DNA of 64,000 nucleotides from Meghimatium bilineatum (GCA_034231615.1 CM067307.1:7805013-7869012), one strand, 5' to 3'; positions 42,441 to 53,080 are shown, numbered from the stretch's first letter. The notes: generated by a model from the letters alone, not told the origin. Numbers and translations are program-made.

Positions 42441-42955
42441 CTTTGTTGATTTTCGTCGCACTCCACGATGTTCTCCCTATTATTCTATATATTCCAACTG
42501 TCACAATTGCATAACAATCTAGCGATGAACTTGGCGACCAAACGACAGATAATAAACACCATATTTATTCCAACGTTATGTTACCAGTGCCAGATATGGC
42601 CGTTGACAAAAATACTCTTAAGAAAGATTACAATATGCGAAATGAAATGCGTGAGAAAGACTATAAACGCCACCAGAAGAGACTGAATGAGAAAGACATC
42701 AGAAAAATAGTAAAGACTATGGCATATATCATGCAAACAGATCAACTTGTTCGGACACCTTATTCGAATGGAACCATCACAACCAACCATCCAGTCGTAA
42801 AACAAAAGAAAGAGCAGTTACACGGCAAGAGGAAGATAAAAAAAATTCAATGAGAGAGATTGTTAAGTACCACGGCCTGACCATGGCAAACGCAACAAAG
42901 ATGGCCAATGACAAAAAACGCCTCATGGCATTTGTGGGAAAGACAATAGATAGAT
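42440..42955 (+). pseudogene. Non-LTR RT C-terminal fragment
   Basis: Reads IINTIFIPTLCYQCQIWPLT, ITICEMKCVRKTINATRRD, then in another frame INLFGHLIRMEPSQPTIQS and near the end a KRLMAFVGKTI-like segment. Related to 25620-26290 on the other strand. Confidence 0.6.
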
Positions 42956-43430
42956 AGAAAGGCATCAACTCTGTCTTGAATTGTTTGTTTAGTGCCCATG
43001 TTTCTGAGTCATACATTAATTTACAATAGACGTAACACTTTATAATTCTCATTTTAACCTGTTTGTATATTATTTAAAAACACAAACTGGAAAGACTTCA
43101 AGTCAAACGAGATACTAAGAGAAGAGACAGAACAAGAATACATCACAGGCGTTGTTAGAAAAAAGGCGTTGGGCATACATCGGTCAAGCACTCAGAATGA
43201 ATTTAGACAGAATACCACGACAAGTCTTTACATGGTCACCGAGTGGCAAGAAAAAAAAGGAGAAGACCAAAAACAACACTGAAAAGAACTATTGAAAAAG
43301 ATATCACAACAGCTGGTATGAAAATGAGCGATCAGAAACAACTGACTGTTGATCGACAAGCATGGAGAGCTATGACATATGTCCTATGTGCCAAGCTTGG
43401 CACAAAACGAAAATGATGATGATATTGTTT
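42956..43430. pseudogene. Two small RT relics in opposite orientation
   Basis: The minus strand of 42956-43060 gives KLMYDSETWALNKQFKTEL. Plus-strand 43080-43430 gives RRWAYIGQALRMNLDRIPRQ, a KKRRRPKTTLKRTIEKDI segment and RQAWRAMTYVLCAKLGTKRK. Confidence 0.6.
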
Positions 43431-43835
43431 AGATATTACTATTTTCCTCATGTCATTGATAGTACTTTAATGCTTTCCTATTTTCCTTTTAACTTCTGTT
43501 TCACATGTGCGAACATTTGTGATTATGTGTCTGAGATTTTGAGAATGTTCTACTTGTAGTTTCTCGCCATGTATTTTTACGCTAAGCACCTGTTCTTAAG
43601 CGACTTTGCTGATTATCGTTGCTTTAAAAAAAATTATTTATATCTAGTTCATATTCTTACTTTTCTTATCGACTTGATCTATTAGTCTTTGTAGTTCCTG
43701 TTCACTTTCTGCTAAAAGAACAGTTTCATCTGCATATCTCAGCTTGTTTATTATTGTCCCACTGATCTTGAGTCATAGCATTCCTTCTATAGAACATCAT
43801 ATCATTCATATCAAATTTATCTTTGTCAATTTGTT

Positions 43836-43990
43836 TCTCTTCTTCAGTGTTAATTCTCAAACTCTTGCTGCATCTCTAGTCTAGTAGGGCAATGGTCCTA
43901 TATTTCTAACGAGATGCAGTACAGAGAATGGAAATGCGTTGTGTCGCTGTTTTATTTGCGCCAATAGCCAGATACATCCCTCTTCAGCGA
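43836..43990 (-). mobile_element. SINE-B copy
   Basis: Reverse copy from CTCTTCTTCAGTGTTAATTC to ACATCCCTCTTCAGC. ATCTTTGTCAATTG-like sequence on both sides (about 43819-43833 and 43989-44003) is an imperfect target-site duplication. Confidence 0.8.
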
Positions 43991-44044
43991 TCTTTGTCGA
44001 TTGAGGTGAGATAGTTCTTAGAAGTTATAGACACCAATTACATG

Positions 44045-44175
44045 TATTCTTGATTAGAAACTGACTTCACAGCACGTGGGACATTCCAGCAGCCATCTCA
44101 GCGTCCCGGTCAGGTGCTGATTGTGTGATCTATGGGACTTTCTCAAAAATTTACTTTTCCTTCCCTCACCTCTAG
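44045..44175. repeat. Dispersed repeat pair with 38560-38745
   Basis: Same order of blocks (CTTGATTAGAAACTGAC, CAGCAGCCATCTCAGCG, TTACTTTTCCTTCCCT). Confidence 0.6.
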
Positions 44176-44189
44176 ATACTCCCATTTCT

Positions 44190-44440
44190 AGAAAAAGTGA
44201 TGCTGAGAAAAGAATGGTGGGACTTATTGAACAACTCAATTGTCCAGAGCATTGCATGGTTATACTGTCCTTGTCATACTGGAGTCAGAGGAAATGAGAG
44301 AACTGACTTATTTGCAGGCAATGCAGCGATAGACGGCACAATGCTGAAAAAAGATAAAGCAGACTTAATGAAGGCAGTAATAAATTCATTTCAAGATGAA
44401 GTGATGTCAATGAGGCTGAGAACTTATGATACACAAATTG
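44190..44440 (+). pseudogene. RNase H C-terminal fragment of a retrotransposon
   Basis: Reads IAWLYCPCHTGVRGNERTDL then FAGNAAIDGTMLKKDKADLM, the HxGxxGNExAD motif that carries the last catalytic residue of RNase H (Asp with a neighbouring Thr). It belongs to a different lineage from 48971-51340 (CPGHAGVRGNERAD type). The frame runs without stop into the piggyBac end that follows. Confidence 0.65.
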
Positions 44441-44506
44441 TCAAAAAAAATAATCCGGTTTCAGTGGCAAAAATGTGTAATTATAATTTGGCTTGCTAAA
44501 GGTTAA
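44440..44506 (+). mobile_element. piggyBac 3' terminus with TTAA
   Basis: AATCCGGTTTCAGTGGC and TTGGCTTGCTAAAGG end at 44502, followed by TTAA (44503-44506). Closely parallel to 1535-1604. Only about 60 bp of the element remain. Confidence 0.7.
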
Positions 44507-45240
44507 GCCTCAATTCTTGTCAATGATTATACCATGTGTGGCAATGAGGTTCCTCCCTGATTTTCGAGCATAGGCCTATCTCACAGAATTAATATGTTGC
44601 ATGTCCGTGCTTACTTCAGAGTGAGTTCTCACGCGGATCACCCACTACATTGTACAAATGTCGGAGAACGCATTATTAAAATGTCTGAACGAAGCAGTGT
44701 TGAGAATCGGACATTATGGGCAATGTAGAGGGGGGAACAAGCCAATAGCGACACTGCAAACCTAGTCCGACTCGACTGAGGCCGTTGCCCAAAACGGCTC
44801 ACAGAGAGAGAGAATTTGGTACAGCACACAGGGCCCACTACGAAGCTCTTGTCCTAGATAGGCATACTCTAGCTACTTTTTGTAGGTGCTATACCAAATG
44901 GCGAAGAGTAAAAATATACAAACCGCGCCTGGCGATGGAGTGGAAAGCCATCACAAGCGGACTAGGCGAGTACGTAAGAAATGTTACTCAACACTGTTCA
45001 TACGAAGAAATTAGGCCTGTGACCTAGGGACACACATGGTGATAGTGGAATGGTCTTCCTACACGAAGAATAGTGCACTGACTGAGAAGCTAGTTGGAGG
45101 AAAGACATGCAATGGGTGGCCCATGCAAACTATCATCTCTTATGACATATACCCTTCTGAGTAGAAGGCTCCTTCAATAGACTATTGCATTAACTCTTTC
45201 AGGCTTGATTATTTTTAGGTTTGGACCAAATTAATTTTCC
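44507..45240. other. Intergenic sequence, no recognised gene
   Basis: The plus-strand frame at 44785-45027 (80 residues) has no domain I recognise. CTTCTGAGTAGAAGGCTCCTTC at about 45154-45175 recurs in similar form near 25575. Confidence 0.35.
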
Positions 45241-45838
45241 GGAGAAGAACAATTTCCTTACATGTGTTTTTCATTGTATCACTTTACATACTAATATTGA
45301 TAAATAGTGTATGTGTAATACATCATTGGAAAGGGGAATTTATACAGAATATGAATATATAAGTACATTGATGATATTTGATTACTTCACAAGGTTAGAG
45401 TTAGTAAAACACAAAACAAGAAAATGAAAATGTTAATTTATTAGTCTAAATACTGTGACTTACCCAAATGTATCCATACTTGTCATTGATGATATCCATT
45501 TTTCAAGAATATTTACACAAGTATATCCAATTCTCTTCATTAGTCATTTTATTTGATGAATTTATATCAATAAATGTTAGTTCTGTACATTTTTCTGATT
45601 GACACCAGAAGCAATAAAAATATAAAATATTTCAGGAGTAGAAAAATTTCCCTACATGTGTTTTCCATTGTATAACTTGACATACTAATATTGATAAATA
45701 GTGTATGTGTAATATATCATTGGAAAGAGGAATGGATACAGAATATGAATATATAAGTACATTGATCATGTATGATTACTTCACAAGGTTAGAGTTAGTA
45801 AGACACAAAACAAGAAAATGAAAATGTTAATTTAAATT
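45241..45838. repeat. Direct duplication of about 200 bp, spaced by about 200 bp
   Basis: 45241-45432 and 45633-45838 share long identical blocks such as GATAAATAGTGTATGTGTAA and TGATTACTTCACAAGGTTAG. No coding potential. Confidence 0.85.
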
Positions 45839-46060
45839 TATTGACTTAACAGTTCTGTGTCTCCGCCAAGATTTTTCAGTCATGTCATATTTAGAACTCA
45901 CTGTAAGAATGGAAGATTTATTGACATATAATTCTTTGGGTGTCTCCGCCAAGATTTTTTCAGACCTGTCATATTTAGAACTCACTGTAAGAATGGAAGA
46001 TTTATTGACTTACAGTTCTGTGGATATCTCCGCCAAGGTTTTTTAGTCTTGTCACATGGA
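45839..46060. repeat. Tandem repeat, about 75 bp x 3
   Basis: Unit with CTCCGCCAAGATTTTTCAG and GAACTCACTGTAAGAATGGA. The third copy diverges. Confidence 0.85.
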
Positions 46061-46388
46061 AATATACAGCTGTAAGTTGTAGGCTGAACTTACTCCTGCC
46101 ATCTAAGCACTACAAACATTTGCTACATTATTTGGTAACCAGATTTACATCTAGAGCAGAAGAGGCAAACCTAATTTTGTCAGCTAGTTAAATTTAAAAT
46201 TGAACATCAAGCTAAACCTTTTAGTTCTATGAAGTGCCAATAAAGTTACAGTTTTTACCAACTGCCAAAAACATCAGGAGATGGAGACTTCCTGCTTTGG
46301 AAGTAAAAATTTTTTGATTCAGTGTTGAATATCAAACGTTTGCAGTGGGCACTATCTCCAGAATTCTGTTCTGTTCTGAATACTGTTT

Positions 46389-46544
46389 CTTCTTCTTCTT
46401 CAGCTTTCATTCTCAATATCCCGCTGGATATCTCTTGTAACAGGACAATGGTCCTACTATATTTCCAGCAAGATGTAGTCCAGAAATTGGAAATGCGTTG
46501 TGTCGCCGTTTTATTTGCGCCAATGGCCCAACACTCGTCTTCGG
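46389..46544 (-). mobile_element. SINE-B copy
   Basis: 156 bp with flanks AATACTGTTT (46379-46388) and AACACTGTTT (46545-46554), a one-mismatch target-site duplication. Confidence 0.85.
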
Positions 46545-46649
46545 AACACTGTTTGAAAACACACATTTTCTCCATATGTTGGCTCGGTGGTAGAGGGTTT
46601 TATTTTGGTTCACTTCACAGACCCAACATGGTTGAATTAGCTTGTGGTT

Positions 46650-46730
46650 TGAAAGCCAATCGTTCACGTTGTACGTGCGATATGATTGGATGAAAGCCAA
46701 TCGTTCACATTGTACTGGCGATGTCATTGC
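46650..46730. repeat. Two-copy tandem repeat, about 42 bp
   Basis: GAAAGCCAATCGTTCACGTT is repeated with the following TGTAC...GCGAT sequence. Confidence 0.75.
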
Positions 46731-47177
46731 ATGCATTAGTCATAAAATTTGATCATAGTCAAATGGCAGTGGTAGGAGAAGATGAGGTGGGCAAAAGATA
46801 CTGATATAGTAATAAAACCCATAGTCCGTCAGGGACGTAGGAGTGTCACATTGATAAATTTGGTACAGAAATTTGGAACAAAAAACACAAAATTATCAAA
46901 ATATACATGTGATTATTTGGAGATGTCTCTCTTACTCAACAATATTAAAAAGTTGGACTATGGACACGTGATGTGGCCACATCTCCCCATAAAGAACCAT
47001 AATTGTTTTTTCCATACACAGTATTGTCAGAATTGTTTTCACATTGTGCTAGCAAGGAGACCAAAATCAACGCTGAATGAAATATGTTCTTGGTTAACAG
47101 CGAAGGTACAGAAGCCATTTTTATAAATTTCAGCAGCTAAGGCAACCAAACCAGAAACTTTATCATTTGACATTTAT
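46731..47177. other. Intergenic sequence, no recognised gene
   Basis: A 114-residue plus-strand frame (46782-47126) shows no domain I recognise and is probably chance or an old repeat. Confidence 0.35.
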
Positions 47178-47735
47178 TTAATCACTATCACAACCTCTTG
47201 ACTGCTTGGAGGTATATCGAGTTCTTCTCTTCCCAAGTTGTGGCATTCTGTTTATGACTTCTTCATTTATTACTGATGGTTTGTTTAGGATTTTTTCAGA
47301 ATGTTCAGCCCAACCATTTAAGATGTCATTTTTGTCAGTGAGAAGCTTCGACGAATCGGCATTTAATAGAGGTGGTGATCCCGATGTATTTTTGCTTACT
47401 TTCAACCGCAACATCAAGCGATCGCTAATTCCTCGAGGCAGACCTGGAAGTTTCTGCACCAGAGATGATTTTATAGCAAAACCAATACCTGATTCACACC
47501 TCTGTGTTTTTAAGTCCTATCCAGAAGAATGTATACCCTCCACCTATCTCTGTCAACTGACCCTCATCTGCAAACCACGTTTCACTAAGTGCAACAATAT
47601 CCAGATTATAACGGACCAGTTCTTTAGCAATTAGTGCTGTTCTTATTTCTGGTCTGTTTACATCTGAGATATCCGTAAGTGTCCGAACATTCCACGAACC
47701 AACTAGGATTGATTCACACTTTGTTCTCTTCATAT
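47178..47735 (-). pseudogene. Non-LTR endonuclease fragment with internal deletion
   Basis: The minus strand begins MKRTKCESILVGSWNVRTLT and LDIVALSETWFADEGQL, the start of an apurinic/apyrimidinic-type endonuclease domain. It then passes, after a frame change near 47480, to LPGLPRGISDRLMLRLKVSK and directly to NADSSKLLTDKNDILNGWAE, which normally lies just before the RT domain. The second half of the endonuclease is therefore missing. This is the only 5' portion of an element seen in the window. Confidence 0.7.
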
Positions 47736-47739
47736 TTCA

Positions 47740-48164
47740 TTGGTAAAGATAAGTAAATGATTGGGTTGAGAAATGACTAGCCCTGAAGTTGGTTTATTGT
47801 GTGGAAGAGTTGCGCTAATCGTCAACCACACTCTCTCTCCTGAGTTTTATCTTGGTCCAGTGGCAAGACAAAGTCGAGACAACTGGGAGAAAATCAGATG
47901 CAGTGGATAGCCAGAGCGTACTATGTGTATAACTGTGCCCTGTGCTGTCCACACAGCTCTGCTGTTAGCGCCTATGTACCCGTTGAGTTACCTGCCAACT
48001 TCTTCCGAGTATTTCGCCGCAGACTTTTTAAGGTAGACAAAACCTTTGTTAACGATGCTAGGCTGACTTATTTCTTAGCACTGTGAGTGTCCATAAGAGC
48101 TACAGTGTGTCGCCCAATATTACATCGACTGTAACAGGTTGACACCATGTAAAAATAGCTCTTC

Positions 48165-48165
<1 letters not shown>
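47740..48165. other. Non-coding sequence next to the endonuclease relic
   Basis: AGTGGCAAGACAAAGTCGAG (about 47861) recurs in similar form near 5862. It may be the 5' UTR of the same retrotransposon, since that element reads leftward from here. Confidence 0.4.

Positions 48166-48167
<2 letters not shown>

Positions 48168-48255
<88 letters not shown>
48168..48255. repeat. TA microsatellite, about 44 units
   Basis: Uninterrupted (AT)n followed by imperfect (TACA)n to about 48335. Repetitive tyrosine/isoleucine frames across it are artefacts. Confidence 0.95.
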
Positions 48256-48259
<4 letters not shown>

Positions 48260-48794
48260 GATACAGCATCCATACATACAGAGATACATACAGATATACA
48301 GATACACATACATACATACTTACATAACGACATACATACACTAATTGCACTAATATAATGCTTACTTTAACCAGGTTTATAATAAAGGCCATAATTTGTT
48401 CATGCCTTTATAAAGTTCAATATTTCTATTTCTTTCCTTGCTATTTTAATCTGTTGTTGCCTGGTGACCAAAAAAGCCGTTGTTGTTTTAGTGAAGACTC
48501 CAAGCTGTCATGAAAGGAAACATGACATATTAGTTGATCATCTTTTCTATCTCTATTGTAAATAGGAATTCCTTTGAAAATGAGAGACTTGGCAACTTGT
48601 ACAGCTTTCTGACAGTACTGTCCGGGTTATAATCGCCTCCCTACAAAGAAATGTTTAGTGCGCTTAATTGCTTTATTGGCATCATTTGAATTTATGTTTC
48701 GTTCTTGCGATATCAGGCTAAGTTCAGAAAGCTCTTGAAGTGCATCACACATTAATTCTAAGTCTAAAATAAACTCCACAATAGTAATCTTCTT

Positions 48795-51375
48795 CATCAA
48801 AGAGGATCACACTTTATAAAGATAGAAACATTTTAACAGGTAAACATGCAGCTGATTACTTTGCAGATTCCTTTGCAGAAGACAATAACGTCAAAGTCAG
48901 CCCAGACAAACAACAGGAGGTTCGAGAGAACCAGAAAAATATTGGACAAGGCGAACCTATACCTGACGTCATGGAGGCACCAATCACAATGAGAGAACTG
49001 GAGCATGCAATATCCAAATTGAAAATGAAAAAGTCCCCTGGAGCTGATGGAGTGTCCAATGAAATGATTAGAAACCTGGGAATTGCAGCAAGAGCAAAGC
49101 TACTGCAGATCTTTAACACAAGCTGGTCCACAGGTAATGTACCACAGGCGTGGAGAGAAGCAATAATGATACCACTCCTCAAATCAGGAAAAGATGGCAA
49201 CACAGTCTCCAACTACAGGCCCATCAGCCTCACAAGCTGTCTATGTAAAACAATGGAACGCATTATCAATCTTAGGATGCAGTGGTACCTTGAAAGTGAA
49301 AACCTTCTGGTATCACAGCAAGCAGGTTTCAGACAGTGCTACTCTACTGAAGATCAGGCAACCTACCTCTCCCAAGAGATTGAGGATGCCTTCCAAGAAA
49401 AGAAACTGGTACTAGCAGCATGGATAGACCTCAGGAAAGCATTTGATAAGGTCTGGAAAGAAGGGCTCCTAAAGAAATTGCGAAATTGCAGGGTTAGCTC
49501 AAGAATGTACAAATGGGTAAAAGCATACCTGCATAATAGAAGAGCCAGGGTACAATTAGATGGTCGCAAGAGCAAGAAAGTTCTACTGCGTCATGGAGTC
49601 CCCCAGGGAGGAGTCCTGTCACCCACACTTTTCTTGGTTTACATCAATGACCTAGTTGCTGAACTACCACACGGGATCAAAGTGGCAATGTATGCTGACG
49701 ACCTGGTGATCTGGTGCACAGAAGAACATGCAACAGTGGCCACTAAACAAATACAAAGAGCTATCGATGCCCTAACCTTATGGGCAAATAGATGGTGCAT
49801 CAGCATTAACACAGATAAGTGCAGCACTACACTCTTTACCCTCTCACCAAAACAAAAAGCTGGTCATATCAAGATAGATGGAGAGCTCTTGAAAGAAGAC
49901 AAACAACCCACATACCTCGGAGTTACTTTTGATGATAAGCTGACATGGAAGCAGCACATAAACAAAGCAACAACAAAAGCCAGGAGGAAGCTAGCTATCC
50001 TGAGAAAACTAAGTGGAACCACATGGGGAGCCAGTGGAAATATACTCAGTAAAGTTTATCAGCAAGGCATAAGACCACACCTGGAATATGGTTCAGCTGC
50101 GTGGTGTCCTGCATCAAACACAACATTACAAGATCTAGATAAAGTGCAAAACCAGGCACTTAGAATAATGTTGGGAGCAATGAAATCAACACCCATAGCA
50201 GAGATGCAGAAAATGGGAAGAATGCAAACACTTGGCGAACGCAGAGACACAAAAGTACTAATTCAGGCAGAAAAGTTTCAGTGTATGCCAAGTCATCCAA
50301 TGAAGGAAAGATTCCAAAATCTAGCAATGGGACGACTGAAAAGAAGCAGCTTTATCCATCAAGCTAAACGACTCCGCAGACAACTTACAGACCTACCTGA
50401 AGTTGACAGCCCCTTAAGGCCTGTACCAGAACAAACCCCGTGGAGTGAAAGGCATGGAATGCCAATATACATTCAGACCCATGTGAAAGGAATACTAAGC
50501 GAGGACGAACAGAACAGTGTGCAGCGAAGGACAGTCACCCTCAGTTTCCTGGATGAGGAATATCCACAAGATATATGGGTCAGAGTATACACAGATGGGT
50601 CAGCACAGAATGCCGTGAGGAATGGAGGTGCAGGTGTATATATAGAATATCCACACAAACCTAGAGATACAATCAGAACACCGACAGGAAAATTCTGCAA
50701 TAATTATGATGCAGAAATCCAGGCAATTATTGTGGCAGCTAAAAAACTGCTGAACTCCAACTCTGAACTACAGCCTGTGGTATTCCTGACAGATGCAAGG
50801 TCAGTGCTTCAAGCTCTCCAGTCTGAAAAACTAACAGACTTGAAAAAACTACTTAGCGAATTGTCTTACCAGTACAGGATAACCATGCAGTGGATACCCT
50901 CTCACTGTGGAATACCAGGAAATGAAAAAGCAGACCAACTGGCTAAGGAAGGTGCTGCCGAAGACCAACCAGATATACCAATCACCTACCATCAGAAAAA
51001 ACAGATGATCAAGTCAATAAGAAAGCCACAAACACCAACACAAGATGACTATCATATTATGAACAGACCAGAACAAGTTATAATTCTACGTCTCAGAACA
51101 GGACACAACCGACTTCGCAGTCACATGTATACAAAGTTCAAGATTGGCAACACAGCCATGTGTACATGTGGACAGGCAGCACAGAGTGCCAAACATATAC
51201 TTCAAGAGTGTTCTGAGCATGAAACGCTGAGGCAGACATATTGGCCAGAGGAAACAACACTGGAATCAAAACTCTATGGGACATTGTATGAACTACAAAA
51301 GACCGTGAGTTTTATTAAGGAGACAGAATTACAGATATAGACATGTTTCAAGTGAACGAAAGAAGAAGAAGAAAA
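48795..51375 (+). mobile_element. I/Nimb-like non-LTR retrotransposon, 5'-truncated
   Basis: In-frame coding sequence can be followed upstream of the first ATG to about 48790 (KHAADYFADSFAED, the linker before the RT), so the copy lacks its first ORF and endonuclease. After the stop at 51338-51340 a very short 3' UTR leads to CAAGTGAACGAAAGAAGAAG and further GAA repeats. That tail resembles the end of the SINE families here. Confidence 0.75.
48971..51340 (+). CDS. Reverse transcriptase/RNase H polyprotein of the non-LTR element (partial)
   Basis: 789 residues from the first ATG, without stops. The RT domain (about residues 60-330) shows SNYRPISLTSCLCKTMERII, AGFRQCYSTEDQ, AWIDLRKAFDKVW (motif A Asp), GVPQGGVLSPTLF and the catalytic MYADDLVIW (residues 240-248). 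An RNase H domain follows (about 535-670): VYTDGSA, NYDAEIQAI, FLTDARSVLQAL and HCGIPGNEKADQLAK carry the four acidic residues. A Cys/His cluster (CTCGQAAQSAKHILQEC) closes the protein. RT followed by RNase H is the layout of the I/Nimb group. The RT and RNase H active sites look complete, but the endonuclease is absent, so this copy is not autonomous. The frame extends in-phase upstream of the ATG, which is therefore not the native start. Confidence 0.85.
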   Translation: MEAPITMRELEHAISKLKMKKSPGADGVSNEMIRNLGIAARAKLLQIFNTSWSTGNVPQAWREAIMIPLLKSGKDGNTVSNYRPISLTSCLCKTMERIINLRMQWYLESENLLVSQQAGFRQCYSTEDQATYLSQEIEDAFQEKKLVLAAWIDLRKAFDKVWKEGLLKKLRNCRVSSRMYKWVKAYLHNRRARVQLDGRKSKKVLLRHGVPQGGVLSPTLFLVYINDLVAELPHGIKVAMYADDLVIWCTEEHATVATKQIQRAIDALTLWANRWCISINTDKCSTTLFTLSPKQKAGHIKIDGELLKEDKQPTYLGVTFDDKLTWKQHINKATTKARRKLAILRKLSGTTWGASGNILSKVYQQGIRPHLEYGSAAWCPASNTTLQDLDKVQNQALRIMLGAMKSTPIAEMQKMGRMQTLGERRDTKVLIQAEKFQCMPSHPMKERFQNLAMGRLKRSSFIHQAKRLRRQLTDLPEVDSPLRPVPEQTPWSERHGMPIYIQTHVKGILSEDEQNSVQRRTVTLSFLDEEYPQDIWVRVYTDGSAQNAVRNGGAGVYIEYPHKPRDTIRTPTGKFCNNYDAEIQAIIVAAKKLLNSNSELQPVVFLTDARSVLQALQSEKLTDLKKLLSELSYQYRITMQWIPSHCGIPGNEKADQLAKEGAAEDQPDIPITYHQKKQMIKSIRKPQTPTQDDYHIMNRPEQVIILRLRTGHNRLRSHMYTKFKIGNTAMCTCGQAAQSAKHILQECSEHETLRQTYWPEETTLESKLYGTLYELQKTVSFIKETELQI

Positions 51376-51714
51376 TACGCAGCGTATGGCGGTCAAAGAA
51401 ATGGTTTCTTTTGCAGCCACGCGAGTCGTCTTCAGTTTTCTAAAGGAAGTGGTTTCCTGGATGTTCAGAGGTTACCATAAAAACTTGAATTGGGCAAAAC
51501 GAAATATAACTGATCAATATATGATCGATCTAAAATCGAAGCCGTTAAAGTGGCGAAAGGTCCTGTAGACCCATACTATAAAGCCGTTATTGTGGCGAAC
51601 GGTGCCCAATGAGTTAAGCAGAAATCTCATGGATATGAAAGCAAACTCAGAAATCACCCCACTGCACATAGGAAGTAAAGGCAAACACAAGAACTAAATG
51701 AGTCTTTAAAATGG

Positions 51715-52012
51715 ACCAAAATGCATGGGAAGAACTTGCACAAAATAGAGCTACATGACACTCTACAGTTAAAAAAAAAAGGCACATCATCTTGTGAAAA
51801 GAGAAGTGCAGCAGATCAACAACGGAGAGTATCTAGAAAGTAAGGGTAGCCCCAAAACGATCTAGTCATCCCATGCCCGAACTGTCCAAGTATATTTGTG
51901 ACCACAATAGAGCTTATTTTGCAATCAACAAACTCATAATCAAGTGCATAACTCTGAATTTCAAAAGTGGATGTAACAAATGGTCATCATCACTTGTGAT
52001 GGACGAACGACT
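51715..52012 (+). pseudogene. Zinc-finger tail of a non-LTR element
   Basis: Reads KRSAADQQRRVSRK then VIPCPNCPSIFVTTIEL, a decayed version of the finger seen at 14640-14705, followed by the same 3' tail ending GATGGACGAACGAC. Confidence 0.6.
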
Positions 52013-52797
52013 ACGTGGCGCAGCAGGTATAGTAAACTTAACCCGATCGTTTCGTTTCTTTTCATTACCACCTATATCAATCTATTTATAGACACAGTTT
52101 CGAAACATTATGATAATTTAACATCTTTGAATAACATGATAAAACCGTCACAAAGGAACGTTTAATAATTACATTTTATAATGTTTTGGAGTGAATTAGT
52201 AGTATTTTACAGCAGACAGCGTCTTTAAAACTGTATTGTCTATAGTTTCGTAATCCGTCTGAAAGTGTCACACGTAATCAAACATGAGTACAGAAAACAA
52301 ATGTTGTCACTCTGTGTTTACACGGAAACAAATACATCTTTCATAGACTTAAAGATCGCATCATTTACACTGAAAAAATATAACAATTAGATGGGATTTT
52401 CCTCATAAAAATAACTTTCATAATAAGTGAGTAGGTATTTTTTTTAATAAGCGAAATAGACACTAGCAAGATAATGGTCTTGCTGACTGAGTAGGCAAAA
52501 AAAGTAGCTAAGACTTAAAGTAGGTGTCGTCACTCATTCTATGCCAGGTTTGGTAAGTCTATCACTCTGTCATGTAGTCTATGGTTATAATGGGCCGATA
52601 TTATTGCACTCCGGGCAAACCCATATGTTCTCAGCTCCCCTCCCACGAAGGGTGTGTATACTGAGGTCTCCCGTAACTCACAGGTTAACATTCTCTTTAA
52701 TCTTCTCATTCAAATACTACCACACTTGATTTATGAATTAATAATAAATGGGATAATCTGTTAACCCTACTAGGCTACCACTACTACTATAATAGTT
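52013..52797. other. Intergenic sequence with one diverged tail repeat
   Basis: About 52590-52645 (TATTATTGCACTCCGGGCAAAC) is a distant relative of the tail at 63885-63935. Nothing else was recognised. Confidence 0.4.
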
Positions 52798-53080
52798 AGT
52801 TAGCTAGTCGTCGGATCATCATCACTGCAAACTGGACACATCCATAGTTGCTCCGATCTCTTCCTGAGTGTATCCACTATTACACTTCTGCTGACAGTAC
52901 CAGTCCTATGCTGGTTGACCATCATTCTTCTGCGCACTCCAAAATGTTCACTTCTAGCAACACCACATTTCAATCCCTGATCTTTAATCCTGGCCATTGA
53001 AAAGGAATCATCATCCACACTAGTTTCATTCTCGTGTGCCATATCTCTTAAGGAGTTCAAAACGTCAGCGTTATCCATTG
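52798..53080 (-). repeat. CxxC-tail repeat family with a 92-residue frame
   Basis: The minus-strand frame starts MDNADVLNSLRDMAHENETS and ends MCPVCSDDDPTTS, then GTTAG/CTAACT repeats. The same end occurs at 63858-64000, in diverged form at 28255-28390, and as the 93-bp insertion at 17506-17598. I read this as the coding end and tail of a retrotransposon, but I do not recognise the protein. Confidence 0.5.

Noticed and set aside
44785-45027. 80-residue plus-strand frame in a moderately GC-richer patch
   Set aside because: No recognisable domain, splice context or homologous copy in the window.
48068-48392. Several Tyr/Ile-rich frames
   Set aside because: They lie on the TA microsatellite and the adjacent TACA repeats.
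52798-53080. Host gene encoding a 92-residue CxxC protein
   Set aside because: Multiple related copies and an adjoining short-repeat tail indicate a mobile element instead.
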